Below, piece by piece: positions 17,129 through 25,864 of a stretch of DNA of 64,000 nt. Position 1 is the first letter of the stretch, and each line of letters starts with the position of its first letter. The notes under the pieces are model-generated. The model saw only the letters and a program-made list of their open reading frames with translations, made no database searches and had not been told where the DNA came from. The stretch is from Paralcaligenes sp. KSB-10 (GTDB taxonomy: Bacteria > Pseudomonadota > Gammaproteobacteria > Burkholderiales > Burkholderiaceae_B), in the NCBI RefSeq assembly GCF_021266465.1, contig NZ_CP089848.1, positions 2,418,001 to 2,482,000 of the forward strand. Reading direction: 5' to 3'. The translations under genes were made by a program, and so were the position numbers.

Positions 17129-17602
17129 ATGGTCATTGTGCAAGAAGCCGATTTCGATACCGCCGAACTGACTGCGGGTTTGCGCCAGCGCACCGCCGGC
17201 AAAACCGGCGCGCTCGTCACGTTTACCGGATACGTGCGCGACTATGCCGACGACGCCGCCACCCATACCCTGTTTCTGGAGCACTACCCCGGCATGTGCG
17301 AACGCGAAATCGAGGCCATCTGCGCTTCGGCCCAGGCACGCTGGCACGCGCACGAAAGCCTGGTGGTACATCGCTTCGGCAAGCTGCACTATAAAGAACA
17401 GATTGTTTTTGTCGCGGTCGCCAGTGCCCATCGTACTGACGCATTCAGGGCCTGCGAGTATATTATCGATGCCCTGAAAACCCGTGCGCCGTTCTGGAAA
17501 CGCGAAACACTGGCCAGCGGCGAAAGCTTCTGGGTGCAGCAGCGCCAGGCAGACGCCGACAAAACCGGGCAATGGGAAGACAGCACCCCCACTTCTACTT
17601 AA
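17129..17602 (+). CDS. moaE: Molybdopterin synthase catalytic subunit
   Basis: A 157-residue MoaE that forms the heterotetramer with MoaD and converts cyclic pyranopterin monophosphate to molybdopterin. Visible motifs: GALVTFTGYVRD, LEHYPGM, VVHRFGKLHYKE, ASAHRTDAFRAC and the lysine-containing RAPFWKRE. The C-terminus is a short polar tail. It lies 4 bases from moaD and 12 bases from moaB. Confidence 0.96.
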   Translation: MVIVQEADFDTAELTAGLRQRTAGKTGALVTFTGYVRDYADDAATHTLFLEHYPGMCEREIEAICASAQARWHAHESLVVHRFGKLHYKEQIVFVAVASAHRTDAFRACEYIIDALKTRAPFWKRETLASGESFWVQQRQADADKTGQWEDSTPTST

Positions 17603-17614
17603 GGAAACCGTATT

Positions 17615-18136
17615 GTGAGCAAAGCGTCCGCCGATAAGCCCCGGGTCATTTTGAACTGCGCCGTCCTGACCATTTCCGACTCGCGTACCGCCGACGACGA
17701 CACCTCGGGCGATTACCTGGCCGCCAGCCTGCAGGCCGACGGCCACCGCTGCGCCAGGCGGGCGCTCAGCCAGGGCAATCTATACCAGATCCGGCAAATC
17801 GTCAGCGACTGGATCGCCGATGAAAACATCCAGATCATTATCACCAACGGCGGCACCGGCTTCACGCACCAGAAATCCACCGCCGCCGCCATTACGCCTT
17901 TGCTCGACATGAGCATCGCGGGATTCGGCGAACTGTTCCGGCATTTGTCGTACCTGGAAATCGGCACCTCCTCCCTGCAATCCGATGCTTTCGCGGGCTC
18001 AGCCAACGATACGCTTATTTTTTGCGTGCCCGGCTCGACCAATGCATGCAAGACCGCCTGGGAAGGTATCATCCGCCAACAACTCGACAGCACCCACCGT
18101 CCTTGTAATTTCGGTACTCACTACCAGGCCCGCTAA
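17615..18136 (+). CDS. moaB: Molybdopterin adenylyltransferase, MoaB/MogA family
   Basis: A 173-residue MoaB-type protein. The motifs VLTISDSRTADDDTSG and TNGGTGFTHQKST are the substrate-binding loops, and FCVPGSTNACKTAWEGII is the C-terminal signature of the MoaB branch. It adenylylates molybdopterin before metal insertion. The start is GTG with AAGG 9 bases upstream. It lies between moaE and moeA in the operon. Confidence 0.94.
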   Translation: MSKASADKPRVILNCAVLTISDSRTADDDTSGDYLAASLQADGHRCARRALSQGNLYQIRQIVSDWIADENIQIIITNGGTGFTHQKSTAAAITPLLDMSIAGFGELFRHLSYLEIGTSSLQSDAFAGSANDTLIFCVPGSTNACKTAWEGIIRQQLDSTHRPCNFGTHYQAR

Positions 18137-18162
18137 TTTCTCTTGCCATCCACCCCCATACC

Positions 18163-19368
18163 ATGCTTGATTTCGACGTAGCCCAAACCCGCCTGGCCGA
18201 AGCCGGCAAACGCCCCAAAGACACCGAAAACTGCCCGCTATACCAAGCCGCGGGGCGCGTACTTTCCCGCCCCGTCATTGCAACGCTTGATTTGCCTCCC
18301 ACCGACAACAGCGCCATGGACGGCTATGCCATACGCTACGCCGACTATCATGCCGGCCGGCGGCTGTCCATCCAGCAACGCTGTTTTGCGGGCGAGCAGC
18401 CGCAACCCTTGCAGCAAGGCCAGGCCATACGCCTGTTCACCGGCAGCCTGATGCCGGCCGAAGCCGATACCGTCATCATGCAGGAAGATTGCCACGAGAT
18501 CGACAATGCCGTCGATATCCGCCAGGAACCCAAAAAGGGTTCGCATGTCCGCAAGCAGGGCGAAGACGTGCGTGCGGGCCAGACCATCCTATCGGCCGGT
18601 ACCCTGCTTGGCGCAGCGGAAATCGCGCTGCTGGCTTCGCAGGGAATCATCGAACTGCCGGTTTATCCGCGCTTGAAGGTGGGCATCCTGACGACCGGAG
18701 ACGAGCTGGTGTTCCCCGGCCAGCCCCGCAAGAACGAACATATCTACAACTCGAACGGCCCCATGCTGGCCGTGCTGGCCGATAAGCTGGGCGCCCGGGT
18801 CGTACATGTGCTGCACGCGCTCGACACCAGCGCCTCCCTGCAGAAAGCCCTGAATACACTGCTCAAGGACTGCGATCTGGTGTTGACCGTAGGCGGGGTT
18901 TCGGTCGGTGAAAAAGACCTGGTCAAACCCGCCATCGAACAGGCCGGCGGCACGCTCGACCTTTGGCGCGTCTGCATGAAACCCGGCAAACCGGTGGCCC
19001 TGGCGCACGCTCGCGGCAAACCCATCGTGTGCCTCCCAGGCAATCCCGTCTCGGCCTTCAGCGTTTTCGCCTTGCTGGTTACGCCCCTAATACGCACTAT
19101 GCAGGGCCGTGCCGAAATTCTGCCGCCGGTTCATTGGGGCCGACTGAAAACATCAAGAGAATTCAAGGAAACACGCGAAGAATTCCTGCGTGTGCGCGCC
19201 GAACCGACGCCGCATGAGATACCCGGGCTTGTTCCTTACGACAAACAAGGCTCGGGCATTATCAGCTCATTGCCATGGGCCAGCGGTTTTGCGCGCATCC
19301 GCGTCAATACCGCGGTGGGCAACGACGCCGTCGTGCCCTATTACGATTACCGGTACTGGCTGGCCTGA
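18163..19368 (+). CDS. moeA: Molybdopterin molybdenumtransferase
   Basis: A 401-residue MoeA that inserts molybdate into adenylylated molybdopterin. Motifs in order: LPPTDNSAMDGYAIR (N-terminal), GILTTGDELV, NSNGPMLAVL, GGVSVGEKDLVK and PGNPVSAFSVFALLV. The C-terminal beta domain is present. It is the last gene of the moa operon and converges with the DsrE-like gene 7 bases downstream. SoxC and FdsA, encoded nearby, are likely clients of the product. Confidence 0.96.
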   Translation: MLDFDVAQTRLAEAGKRPKDTENCPLYQAAGRVLSRPVIATLDLPPTDNSAMDGYAIRYADYHAGRRLSIQQRCFAGEQPQPLQQGQAIRLFTGSLMPAEADTVIMQEDCHEIDNAVDIRQEPKKGSHVRKQGEDVRAGQTILSAGTLLGAAEIALLASQGIIELPVYPRLKVGILTTGDELVFPGQPRKNEHIYNSNGPMLAVLADKLGARVVHVLHALDTSASLQKALNTLLKDCDLVLTVGGVSVGEKDLVKPAIEQAGGTLDLWRVCMKPGKPVALAHARGKPIVCLPGNPVSAFSVFALLVTPLIRTMQGRAEILPPVHWGRLKTSREFKETREEFLRVRAEPTPHEIPGLVPYDKQGSGIISSLPWASGFARIRVNTAVGNDAVVPYYDYRYWLA

Positions 19369-19375
19369 CGCCCCC

Positions 19376-19798
19376 TCAAGGCTTCAGATACGCATAGCCC
19401 TGGTTCTGCAACTGGGTAATGCGCACGACGCCCGAGGGAGTGAAGTTGGCTTCCATGATGAAATCGTCTTTCTTGAGCTTGCGGTTCTTGAGCGTGATTT
19501 CGCAAACCTCGAAATCGACTCCGCGCGCAGCCAGGGCCGAGATCAGCGGATCGACCTTGGCGGCGTCCTTGTAATTGCTCATCAGGAAATCCACCCCCAA
19601 GGCGTGCGCCACGACAACGATCTTGGTATTGGGGGCCGTGTCCAGCTGGTTGCGGATATTGCGCAAACCGCCCAGGGCCTGATGCTCGGAATCATTGATG
19701 TGGTAGACGACACGCGGGACAGGGTCCGCCGCAAAAGCGGCGCTGGCAAAACCCAGTACGCCCAGGCTAATGACGAGGGCGAGGATTTTCTTGATCAT
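19376..19798 (-). CDS. Exported DsrE/DsrF-like protein
   Basis: A 140-residue protein with a signal peptide (about residues 1-23, GFASAAFA). The DsrE-like fold follows: VVYHINDSEHQALGGLRNIRNQL, KIVVVAHALGVDFLM, and a single Cys in FEVCEITLKNR. GGAG lies 8 bases before the ATG. DsrE-fold proteins handle persulfide sulfur, and periplasmic members are often linked to sox clusters. It is 81 bases beyond soxB on the same strand, so it probably belongs to the sox transcript. The exact function is unknown. Confidence 0.85.
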   Translation of the reverse strand: MIKKILALVISLGVLGFASAAFAADPVPRVVYHINDSEHQALGGLRNIRNQLDTAPNTKIVVVAHALGVDFLMSNYKDAAKVDPLISALAARGVDFEVCEITLKNRKLKKDDFIMEANFTPSGVVRITQLQNQGYAYLKP

Positions 19799-19879
19799 GG
19801 TTTTTTCTCCGGATTGGAATGCATGGAAAATATACGTTAAACATAGCTGAAAAAATGTACTGTCGATTTCGACGGGCCG

Positions 19880-21592
19880 TCACACCTTGCCCTGATTGCC
19901 TGCCATACCCTTGACGATAGGCTCGTTCAATGTCAGGGACTTGATGGTTTTCCGGTCGCGCAGATAACGGGCCACAACCTCCCAGACAGGCTCGCCCTTC
20001 ACGCCTTCGGCCACGGGCGCCCAACCGGCCACTTTATATACCTTGTCGGCTTCAATCGGCTTGCCGTTCAGGCTCATGTCGCCGATGCGGTGACCGGCGG
20101 GCTTGCCCGGCTCGATGCTGTAATGCATGCCGCCCACACGCACCATGTCGCCGCCTTGCTGATAATAAGGATCGGGATTGAACAGATTGTCGGCCACGTC
20201 TTCCAGTACGGTCTTGATCTGGCTGCCCGGCATCTCGTTCAAGGTCGTGTACGGATACGTAATGGCCGTCTGGTCCATCAAGTGCTCCATCGTAATGGTG
20301 GCGCCCGGCAACAGGCTGGTACCCCAGCGGAAGCCGGGTGAAAACCCGATCTCGGCCCCTTTCTCGGCCATCAGGGCGTCCAGAATCAGTTGATCGAATG
20401 TGCCGTTGAAATTGCCGCGCCGATACAAGGTATCGTCGGTCTGCGCCAGAGGCTCGGCCAACTTCGCGGCAAACGGCGCACGCGATTTTTCAATAAGCGC
20501 CGTCATGGCCGCATCGGGCGCCAGGTAATTGGCGAACACCGGCATCAGCTTGTAGCGGAAATCGGCAACCTTGCCGTTCTTGACGTCGAAGTCCAGCACG
20601 GCCAGGAACTTGCCGTTGCTGCCGGCATTGGTGACCAGCGTCTTGCCGCCTGAATTGGACACCAGCACAGGCTCGGGCACACCGTCGTGGGTATGGCCAC
20701 CCAGAATCGCATCCAGCCCATGCACGCGCGAGGCCAGCTTCAGGTCGACATCCATGCCATTGTGCGACAACAGCACGACGGCCTGCGCCCCTTTGCCGCG
20801 CACCTCGTCGATGACCTTCTGCAAATTGGCTTCCTGTATGCCAAAGGTCCACTCGGACACCATATAGCGGGGATTGGCTATGGGGGTATAGGGAAACGCC
20901 TGGCCAATCACGGCAAACTTGATGCCGTTCATTTCACGCATGGAATACGGCGGAAACACCGGATCGCCGAAATCGGCCGTTTCAATGTTTTGGGCAATGA
21001 AATCGATCTTGCCCTTGAAGTCATGTTCGATCACTTCCTTTACGCGCTCGGCGCCCAGGGTGAACTCCCAATGCGCCGTCATGATATCGACGCCCAGCGC
21101 CAGGCTGGCATCCACCATATCCTGGGCCTTGGTCCACAAGGCCGTTGCCGAGCCTTGCCAGGTATCGCCGCCATCCAGCAGCAAGGCACCCGGGCGACTG
21201 GCCTTCATTTGCTTGACCAGCGTGGCCAAGTGCGCAAAACCGCCTACCTTGCCGTAGTGCCTGGCGGCATTTTCAAAATCCACACAGGAAAACGCATAGG
21301 CCTGCGCGGATCCCGACGCCAGGCCGTATTTTTTCAGGAAATAATCGCCCACCAGATGAGGCGCTTGATTCTTCGCATCGGCAATTCCAAAATTGACGCT
21401 GGGCTCGCGAAAATAAATCGGCAGGAGCTGCGCGTGACAATCGGTGAAATGCAGCAGATTCACATTGCCGAATTTCGGCAGATCGTAAAAATCCTTGGCG
21501 GCCTGCTCGGCAGCCCGCGCTGAATGAGATAAGCTCATGCCGCCCGCGGCGGCGATGGCCAAAACTTGTAGAAATTCGCGACGACTGATCAT
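19880..21592 (-). CDS. soxB: Sulfate thiohydrolase SoxB
   Basis: A 570-residue periplasmic dimanganese enzyme that hydrolyses the terminal sulfone from the SoxY-bound intermediate. It starts with a Tat signal (SRREFLQVLAIAAAGG, residues 3-18). Metallophosphatase motifs are visible: HFTDCHAQLLP, DGGDTWQGS, LLSHNGMDVD and GGHTHDGVP. The frame is open to 21742; the ATG at 21592 is preferred because it leads directly into the Tat signal. It is the last sox gene, 159 bases after the TlpA-like gene. Confidence 0.96.
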   Translation of the reverse strand: MISRREFLQVLAIAAAGGMSLSHSARAAEQAAKDFYDLPKFGNVNLLHFTDCHAQLLPIYFREPSVNFGIADAKNQAPHLVGDYFLKKYGLASGSAQAYAFSCVDFENAARHYGKVGGFAHLATLVKQMKASRPGALLLDGGDTWQGSATALWTKAQDMVDASLALGVDIMTAHWEFTLGAERVKEVIEHDFKGKIDFIAQNIETADFGDPVFPPYSMREMNGIKFAVIGQAFPYTPIANPRYMVSEWTFGIQEANLQKVIDEVRGKGAQAVVLLSHNGMDVDLKLASRVHGLDAILGGHTHDGVPEPVLVSNSGGKTLVTNAGSNGKFLAVLDFDVKNGKVADFRYKLMPVFANYLAPDAAMTALIEKSRAPFAAKLAEPLAQTDDTLYRRGNFNGTFDQLILDALMAEKGAEIGFSPGFRWGTSLLPGATITMEHLMDQTAITYPYTTLNEMPGSQIKTVLEDVADNLFNPDPYYQQGGDMVRVGGMHYSIEPGKPAGHRIGDMSLNGKPIEADKVYKVAGWAPVAEGVKGEPVWEVVARYLRDRKTIKSLTLNEPIVKGMAGNQGKV

Positions 21593-21751
21593 GAAAAACC
21601 ATTCAAAAATAAATTGGAGAGCACCTGCCTGAAGGCGCAAAGCCCGGCGTTTGGCCGCACTTCCCTGGAATGCCGCATTGCGTGTGAACGTCTGCCAATA
21701 AGCCAGGGTGCCCTGGTCAGGCGCGGCACCGGAACCGCGCAAGGCCGAGCA

Positions 21752-22255
21752 TCAACCAGGCGCCTTGGGGGCATACTTGATAAGGTCGAGGACATCCTCT
21801 TCGAACATTTCTCCGGGGATGACCTCGGCCAGCTTGCCGTCGGCCTTGATAACGAAGATCTGGGGGATGACTTTGCGCTTGCCGAATACCTTGAGCAGCT
21901 CTGGGGTTTCCATGGCTGCCGCAAAAGTGTAGCGATGCTTCTGGAGATAATCCTTGGCAGCCGATTCTTTGCGGTCGATGCTTACGGTAAGGATTTCGAG
22001 GCCCTTTTTTTGGGCTTCGAGCGTCAGCTTTTGCAGATAGGGATTTTGCCGCCCGCAAAATGGACACCATGAAGCCCAGTACTCCACGATGACCGGCTTG
22101 CCACGAAAATAGCCTTCCGCCAAATGCCGGCCATCGAGCAAGGTTACGGCCGGCAAATCGATGGCATCGCCCACGACCGGCTCGGCCCGTGCAAGCCCGG
22201 CAGACAGCAGTCCCGCTATCCCCAACAGGGTTGCAGCAAATCTTTTTTGCCACAT
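21752..22255 (-). CDS. TlpA/SoxW-like periplasmic thioredoxin
   Basis: A 167-residue thioredoxin-fold protein with a signal peptide (about 1-24, GLLSAGLARA). The redox motif is WCPFC in EYWASWCPFCGRQNPY. A cis-proline region follows at VIPQIFVIK. It lies inside the sox operon between soxX and soxB. In sox clusters such proteins (SoxW/SoxS) keep SoxY or the c-type cytochromes reduced. AAGGA lies about 10 bases before the ATG. Electron delivery from a CcdA/SoxV protein would be needed; none is in the window. Confidence 0.88.
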   Translation of the reverse strand: MWQKRFAATLLGIAGLLSAGLARAEPVVGDAIDLPAVTLLDGRHLAEGYFRGKPVIVEYWASWCPFCGRQNPYLQKLTLEAQKKGLEILTVSIDRKESAAKDYLQKHRYTFAAAMETPELLKVFGKRKVIPQIFVIKADGKLAEVIPGEMFEEDVLDLIKYAPKAPG

Positions 22256-22284
22256 ATTTCGCACATCCTTCGATAAGCTGCTCG

Positions 22285-22312
22285 GGCTCCCGCGGCGCAA
22301 GCCGCGGGAGCC
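22285..22312. promoter_or_regulatory. Perfect GC-rich stem-loop inside the sox operon
   Basis: A perfect 12-base stem (GGCTCCCGCGGC) with a GCAA loop lies between the soxX stop codon and the tlpA-like start codon. No T-run follows on the transcribed strand, so a simple terminator is unlikely. It could protect the upstream soxCDYZAX message or cause partial attenuation (inference). Confidence 0.6.
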
Positions 22313-22318
22313 AAGGAA

Positions 22319-22972
22319 TCACGGCTTGACCGTATCGTCATTCACCGGCGACTTGGGATCGAACAGCAAGGCCATGACATCTTTCAACTGCGCCTCGGTG
22401 AGAATGCCCGCCGCCCCGAAACGAGGCATCACCGAGCAGGCGCTATACGCATGCGAGTTGTAGACCTTGTTCCAGGTGTATTCGACGACCTGTTTGGAAT
22501 TTCCGCGCTGCGTGCCGTAGTGCAACAGCGACGGGCCGATATTGCCGTACGAGATTTCCGCCTTGGTCATCTGGTGACAGGCATAGCAATTGCCGCCGCT
22601 GCTCGAACCCGGCTTGTCGGTGTATTGCAGGCCTTTGCCGCTCTGGGCGATTTTTTCCCCGGCTTTCCAGTTGCCCAGATACTGCCCGTCGGCCGGCGCC
22701 TTGATACTGGCCAGGGCTTCTTTGGTAATCGCGGCGGCCTGCTCTTTGGTAAGCGGTTTGCCTGACAAGCCGGCTTGCGAGCAAACCTGTTGCATGGGCG
22801 ATTGGTCGAGGCGATCCAGCTTGGCGGTTCCCTTCTCGGAGAACGAAGCCTTGAGCTCGGCCACCAGGGCCTTGTGGTCTACCTTGACGGCATGTTCCGC
22901 GGCCATGACGGAAACCGATGCGGCCGACAACGCGACCATCGCGGCAAAGGGTGCGAATTTTGATTTTTTCAT
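22319..22972 (-). CDS. soxX: Thiosulfate-oxidising cytochrome c subunit SoxX
   Basis: A 217-residue monoheme cytochrome c with signal peptide (about 1-24, SAASVSVMA). The heme motif is CYACH (in GGNCYACHQM). The C-terminal SACSVMPRFGAAGILTEAQL supplies the distal Met ligand. It pairs with SoxA to couple thiosulfate to the SoxY swinging arm. The region between signal and heme (about residues 25-125) is longer than in the shortest SoxX proteins. AGGAG lies 5 bases before the ATG. soxA ends 12 bases upstream. Confidence 0.95.
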   Translation of the reverse strand: MKKSKFAPFAAMVALSAASVSVMAAEHAVKVDHKALVAELKASFSEKGTAKLDRLDQSPMQQVCSQAGLSGKPLTKEQAAAITKEALASIKAPADGQYLGNWKAGEKIAQSGKGLQYTDKPGSSSGGNCYACHQMTKAEISYGNIGPSLLHYGTQRGNSKQVVEYTWNKVYNSHAYSACSVMPRFGAAGILTEAQLKDVMALLFDPKSPVNDDTVKP

Positions 22973-22983
22973 ATTGGCTCCTG

Positions 22984-23805
22984 TTACCGTTTCAGACCAG
23001 GCGCTGCCATGGCGCCACCGTTGGCATTGACGCCAAGGAAAACCGTCAGATCAATGGAAGCCTGCGAGCCGTATTTCAGGACGGGCATGCGTTGCTGGCG
23101 GAAACAATCGTTCAAACGCCACTGCATGGTGCGCAACGCGCCTTGCGAGACCCGATAGGCTGGCCAACTGGAGTATGCCTCGCGAGCCGGGCCGGAAGCG
23201 GTCAGATTGGGCAGATCTTGCAAACGGATGCGCTGACCCGTGACGCTGTGGCAGGAAGCACAGGCAAAATCGTAGGGGCCGCCGCGGAAAAAGAAGATTT
23301 CCTTGCCACGGGCATAGGCCTCGCGTTCGTGCTTGTTGTTTTGCGGAACGGCGATTTTCACGCCTTTGGACTGCGCCACCACATAACCCACCAGCGACTC
23401 CATATCGGACGAATACTCGCCCGCTTTGGAAATGGCGTGCTTGATGACATCATCGGCGTTCAGGCCCTGAAGATTGACCATGCAATACAGCAGGCGCGAC
23501 TCCAGGTCCATGACTTTATCGGCATCTTTGAAGTAGCGCGGCATATGAGCGTAGGCGCCCTTCAGGACACCCGGGCCCATGCCCAGGTCGCAGTGTTCGA
23601 GCGATGCCTTTTTAGGGCCGCGTTTTTCGGCCCACAGCTCTTGCCCCGTCATGACGATCAGGTCGGCCGGGTTGCCGCCTTCGCCCAGCATCTCGCGATA
23701 CTGGGCAATGCCGTCGGCAGTGCTTTCAGCCGCTTGCACCTGGCCCAGAGGCAGCAAGGCGCCCCCCAGCAGCACGGCAAGAGCCGTCAATATTTGTTTT
23801 TTCAT
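22984..23805 (-). CDS. soxA: L-cysteine S-thiosulfotransferase subunit SoxA
   Basis: A 273-residue SoxA with signal peptide (about 1-25). One heme motif, CASCH, is present (FACASCHSVTG). The N-terminal heme of diheme SoxA proteins is absent; two cysteines (EHCDLG and LYCMVN) remain where the disulfide is expected. The active-site cysteine that becomes the persulfide heme ligand is in RLNDCFRQQRMP. It is therefore a monoheme type SoxA. GGAGAAGG precedes the ATG. soxX follows after 11 bases. Confidence 0.95.
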   Translation of the reverse strand: MKKQILTALAVLLGGALLPLGQVQAAESTADGIAQYREMLGEGGNPADLIVMTGQELWAEKRGPKKASLEHCDLGMGPGVLKGAYAHMPRYFKDADKVMDLESRLLYCMVNLQGLNADDVIKHAISKAGEYSSDMESLVGYVVAQSKGVKIAVPQNNKHEREAYARGKEIFFFRGGPYDFACASCHSVTGQRIRLQDLPNLTASGPAREAYSSWPAYRVSQGALRTMQWRLNDCFRQQRMPVLKYGSQASIDLTVFLGVNANGGAMAAPGLKR

Positions 23806-23874
23806 AATGCCTTCTCCTAAGACGGATTCCGCTTTATGGACTTCTGCGAAACCCTGCGATACCCCTCGGGCTGA

Positions 23875-24189
23875 TTAGCGAATTTCCGTCGTATCGGTAC
23901 GGCTTTCACCCTCGTTGTCTTTCCAGGCTATCGTGATTTTGTCGCCCTTGTTTCCGCCCTTGAACTTGAACGACAGAAACGGGTCGCGCGAGACGGCTGG
24001 GCCCCACTGGGCGCTGAGCACAGTCTTGTCGTTGCATTTCGCCTCGACCACGTCGATGAAATGGGCGGGCACGATCTTGCCGTCGCTGCCCTTGCGCTGG
24101 CCGGTTTCCATGATGTGGCTCATGAGTACTTTAACTTCGGTTACGCCGTCTTTTTCGACGGCGCGTATACGCATTGGTCTGGTTGCCAT
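23875..24189 (-). CDS. soxZ: Sulfur carrier complex subunit SoxZ
   Basis: A 104-residue beta-sandwich protein that dimerises with SoxY. The sequence matches full-length SoxZ (VKVLMSHIMETGQRKGSDGK, PAHFIDVV, NPFLSFKFKGG-like core). It has no signal peptide and is expected to be exported through the Tat signal of SoxY. AAGGA lies 8 bases before the ATG. It lies between soxY and soxA. Confidence 0.96.
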   Translation of the reverse strand: MATRPMRIRAVEKDGVTEVKVLMSHIMETGQRKGSDGKIVPAHFIDVVEAKCNDKTVLSAQWGPAVSRDPFLSFKFKGGNKGDKITIAWKDNEGESRTDTTEIR

Positions 24190-24230
24190 AGTTCTGTTCC
24201 TTGATGTCTTGATTCAGTTCTGTATGCGCG

Positions 24231-24698
24231 TTAACCGCCGCAGCCGCCGAGCGTCACTTTGACTTCCTTGTGAACGGCATAATATTTGCCGTCGGCTTTG
24301 ACCAAAGCATAGATATCGGAGGTTTTACCCATTTTGATGCGGGTCGCAATATCGGCAACGGTATTTTCCGGAATGTCGAAAAGCGCCGACAAGGCATTCG
24401 GGTTGTTCGGCACCAGGACGGAAATTTGAGTGGTATTGGGCAGATCGCTGACCACTCCGACCGGCACCACGGCGCCGTTTTCGGCGATATCGGGCGCAAC
24501 CAGCTTGATTTTGTCGCTATTGACAGGCTCGGATCCCCCCAAGGCCTTCACCACATCGCCGACCGAATGGCCGCCGAAGGCCTCTTTGTTCCATTGTTCT
24601 TGTGCGGCCAGAGCCTGCTCGGGGCGCAAAACCCCCGCAGCCACCGCCAAACCCAATACCGTGCCTAACCGCAGCACGTCTCTACGCTGGTGATTCAT
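24231..24698 (-). CDS. soxY: Sulfur carrier SoxY
   Basis: A 155-residue SoxY ending in the required GGCGG, whose cysteine carries the sulfur substrate on a flexible arm. The N-terminus is a Tat signal (NHQRRDVLRLGTVLGLAVAA). I chose the ATG at 24698 with AGGAG 5 bases upstream; the open frame to 24773 overlaps soxD. It is intact in all recognised features and forms the SoxYZ carrier with the next gene. Confidence 0.97.
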   Translation of the reverse strand: MNHQRRDVLRLGTVLGLAVAAGVLRPEQALAAQEQWNKEAFGGHSVGDVVKALGGSEPVNSDKIKLVAPDIAENGAVVPVGVVSDLPNTTQISVLVPNNPNALSALFDIPENTVADIATRIKMGKTSDIYALVKADGKYYAVHKEVKVTLGGCGG

Positions 24699-24739
24699 AC
24701 TTACTCCTCTTTTATTTAAGCGAATCATCTTTAATACTG

Positions 24740-25864
24740 TTAATGCCCGGCCGAAGTCTGCGCCAGAATCCATTGAAGCATCGAATTTATATCGGCATCG
24801 TCAAGATTCGGGTGAGGCGGCATAGGCACTGCTCCCCAAACTCCGCTCCCTCCGTCGCGGATTTTCCCTGCTAATTTCTGCATAGCATAACTCGCTCCCT
24901 TATATTTTTTGGCTATATCCAAAAAAGAAGGGCCGAGCAATTTTTTATCGACGGCATGGCAAGCCATGCACGCGTGGTCTTTTAACAGTTTAATGGCATC
25001 GTCGCCACTTTGCGCCGGCCCCGCGGGTTTTCCCGCGGAACCCTGTGCGGCGCCCGGAGCCAGGGTGCTGCGCGCATAGTTTTTGACTTCGGCGGCATTT
25101 TCGCCCGCCGCAACGACAAGCGCCGGCTTGAGTGTGTCGGCGCCGCGCACCGGCCCGACAATGCGCATTTGCGCAGCCAGATCGCCATTCGAATTGCGTG
25201 CGTATGGCGGCAAGGTTGACGATACAAGCGGTTGCGCGACGCAATTGGCCATGCAAGCCGTATTATGGGTATCCGGCTTGCCGTCGACGTCCCAGAGCCC
25301 CTTCCAGAAGACCATGCCGTTGCGATTGGGCATTTTTGCCTGAACCTCGGCCATGTTTTTGTCGGACAGGGTGAAATCGTCGGGAACGATTTCGGCCAGG
25401 TTCAGCAGGTAGGCCAGCACGGCGTACACATCGTCGGGCTTGAGGGACTTGGGCGCATTCCAGGGCATGGCGCGATGTATGTAGTCCCACAGGGTCGATA
25501 TGGTGTCGACCTTCATGAAGGTGGTGCGCACAGGCTGGGTGCGGCTGGTCAGGGATGCGACATGGCCGGTCTTGATGTCTTCTTCCGTGGTTCCGCCCAC
25601 GATGGCGGTAAAGACCTCGTTGCTTTCGGCGAATGAACCATGACAGGAGGCGCAGGTGGAATCCCAAAGGGTATTGCCGCGCTCGACGGTGCCGCTGCCT
25701 GGCGGCAGGCCCTTGAAATCGGGCCGCACATCGATGTTCCAAGCCTGGATTTCGCTGGCGGTAGCCGGGCGGCCCAGGCCGAAGTTGTCCTGAGCCTGCG
25801 CCAGCCCCGACAAGCCCAGGGCCAATATGCCGGCGGCGGCCGTGCGCTTAGTCCACGTGTACAT
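24740..25864 (-). CDS. soxD: Sulfane dehydrogenase diheme cytochrome c subunit SoxD
   Basis: A 374-residue cytochrome with signal peptide (about 1-24, GLSGLAQA) and two heme motifs: CASCH (about residue 70) and CMACH (about residue 300). The region between contains MPWNAPKSLKPDDVYAVLAY, typical of SoxD. It takes electrons from the molybdenum site of SoxC. GGGGAGG lies 6 bases before the ATG at 25864. It overlaps the 3' end of soxC by 17 bases, which indicates coupled translation. Confidence 0.95.
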   Translation of the reverse strand: MYTWTKRTAAAGILALGLSGLAQAQDNFGLGRPATASEIQAWNIDVRPDFKGLPPGSGTVERGNTLWDSTCASCHGSFAESNEVFTAIVGGTTEEDIKTGHVASLTSRTQPVRTTFMKVDTISTLWDYIHRAMPWNAPKSLKPDDVYAVLAYLLNLAEIVPDDFTLSDKNMAEVQAKMPNRNGMVFWKGLWDVDGKPDTHNTACMANCVAQPLVSSTLPPYARNSNGDLAAQMRIVGPVRGADTLKPALVVAAGENAAEVKNYARSTLAPGAAQGSAGKPAGPAQSGDDAIKLLKDHACMACHAVDKKLLGPSFLDIAKKYKGASYAMQKLAGKIRDGGSGVWGAVPMPPHPNLDDADINSMLQWILAQTSAGH

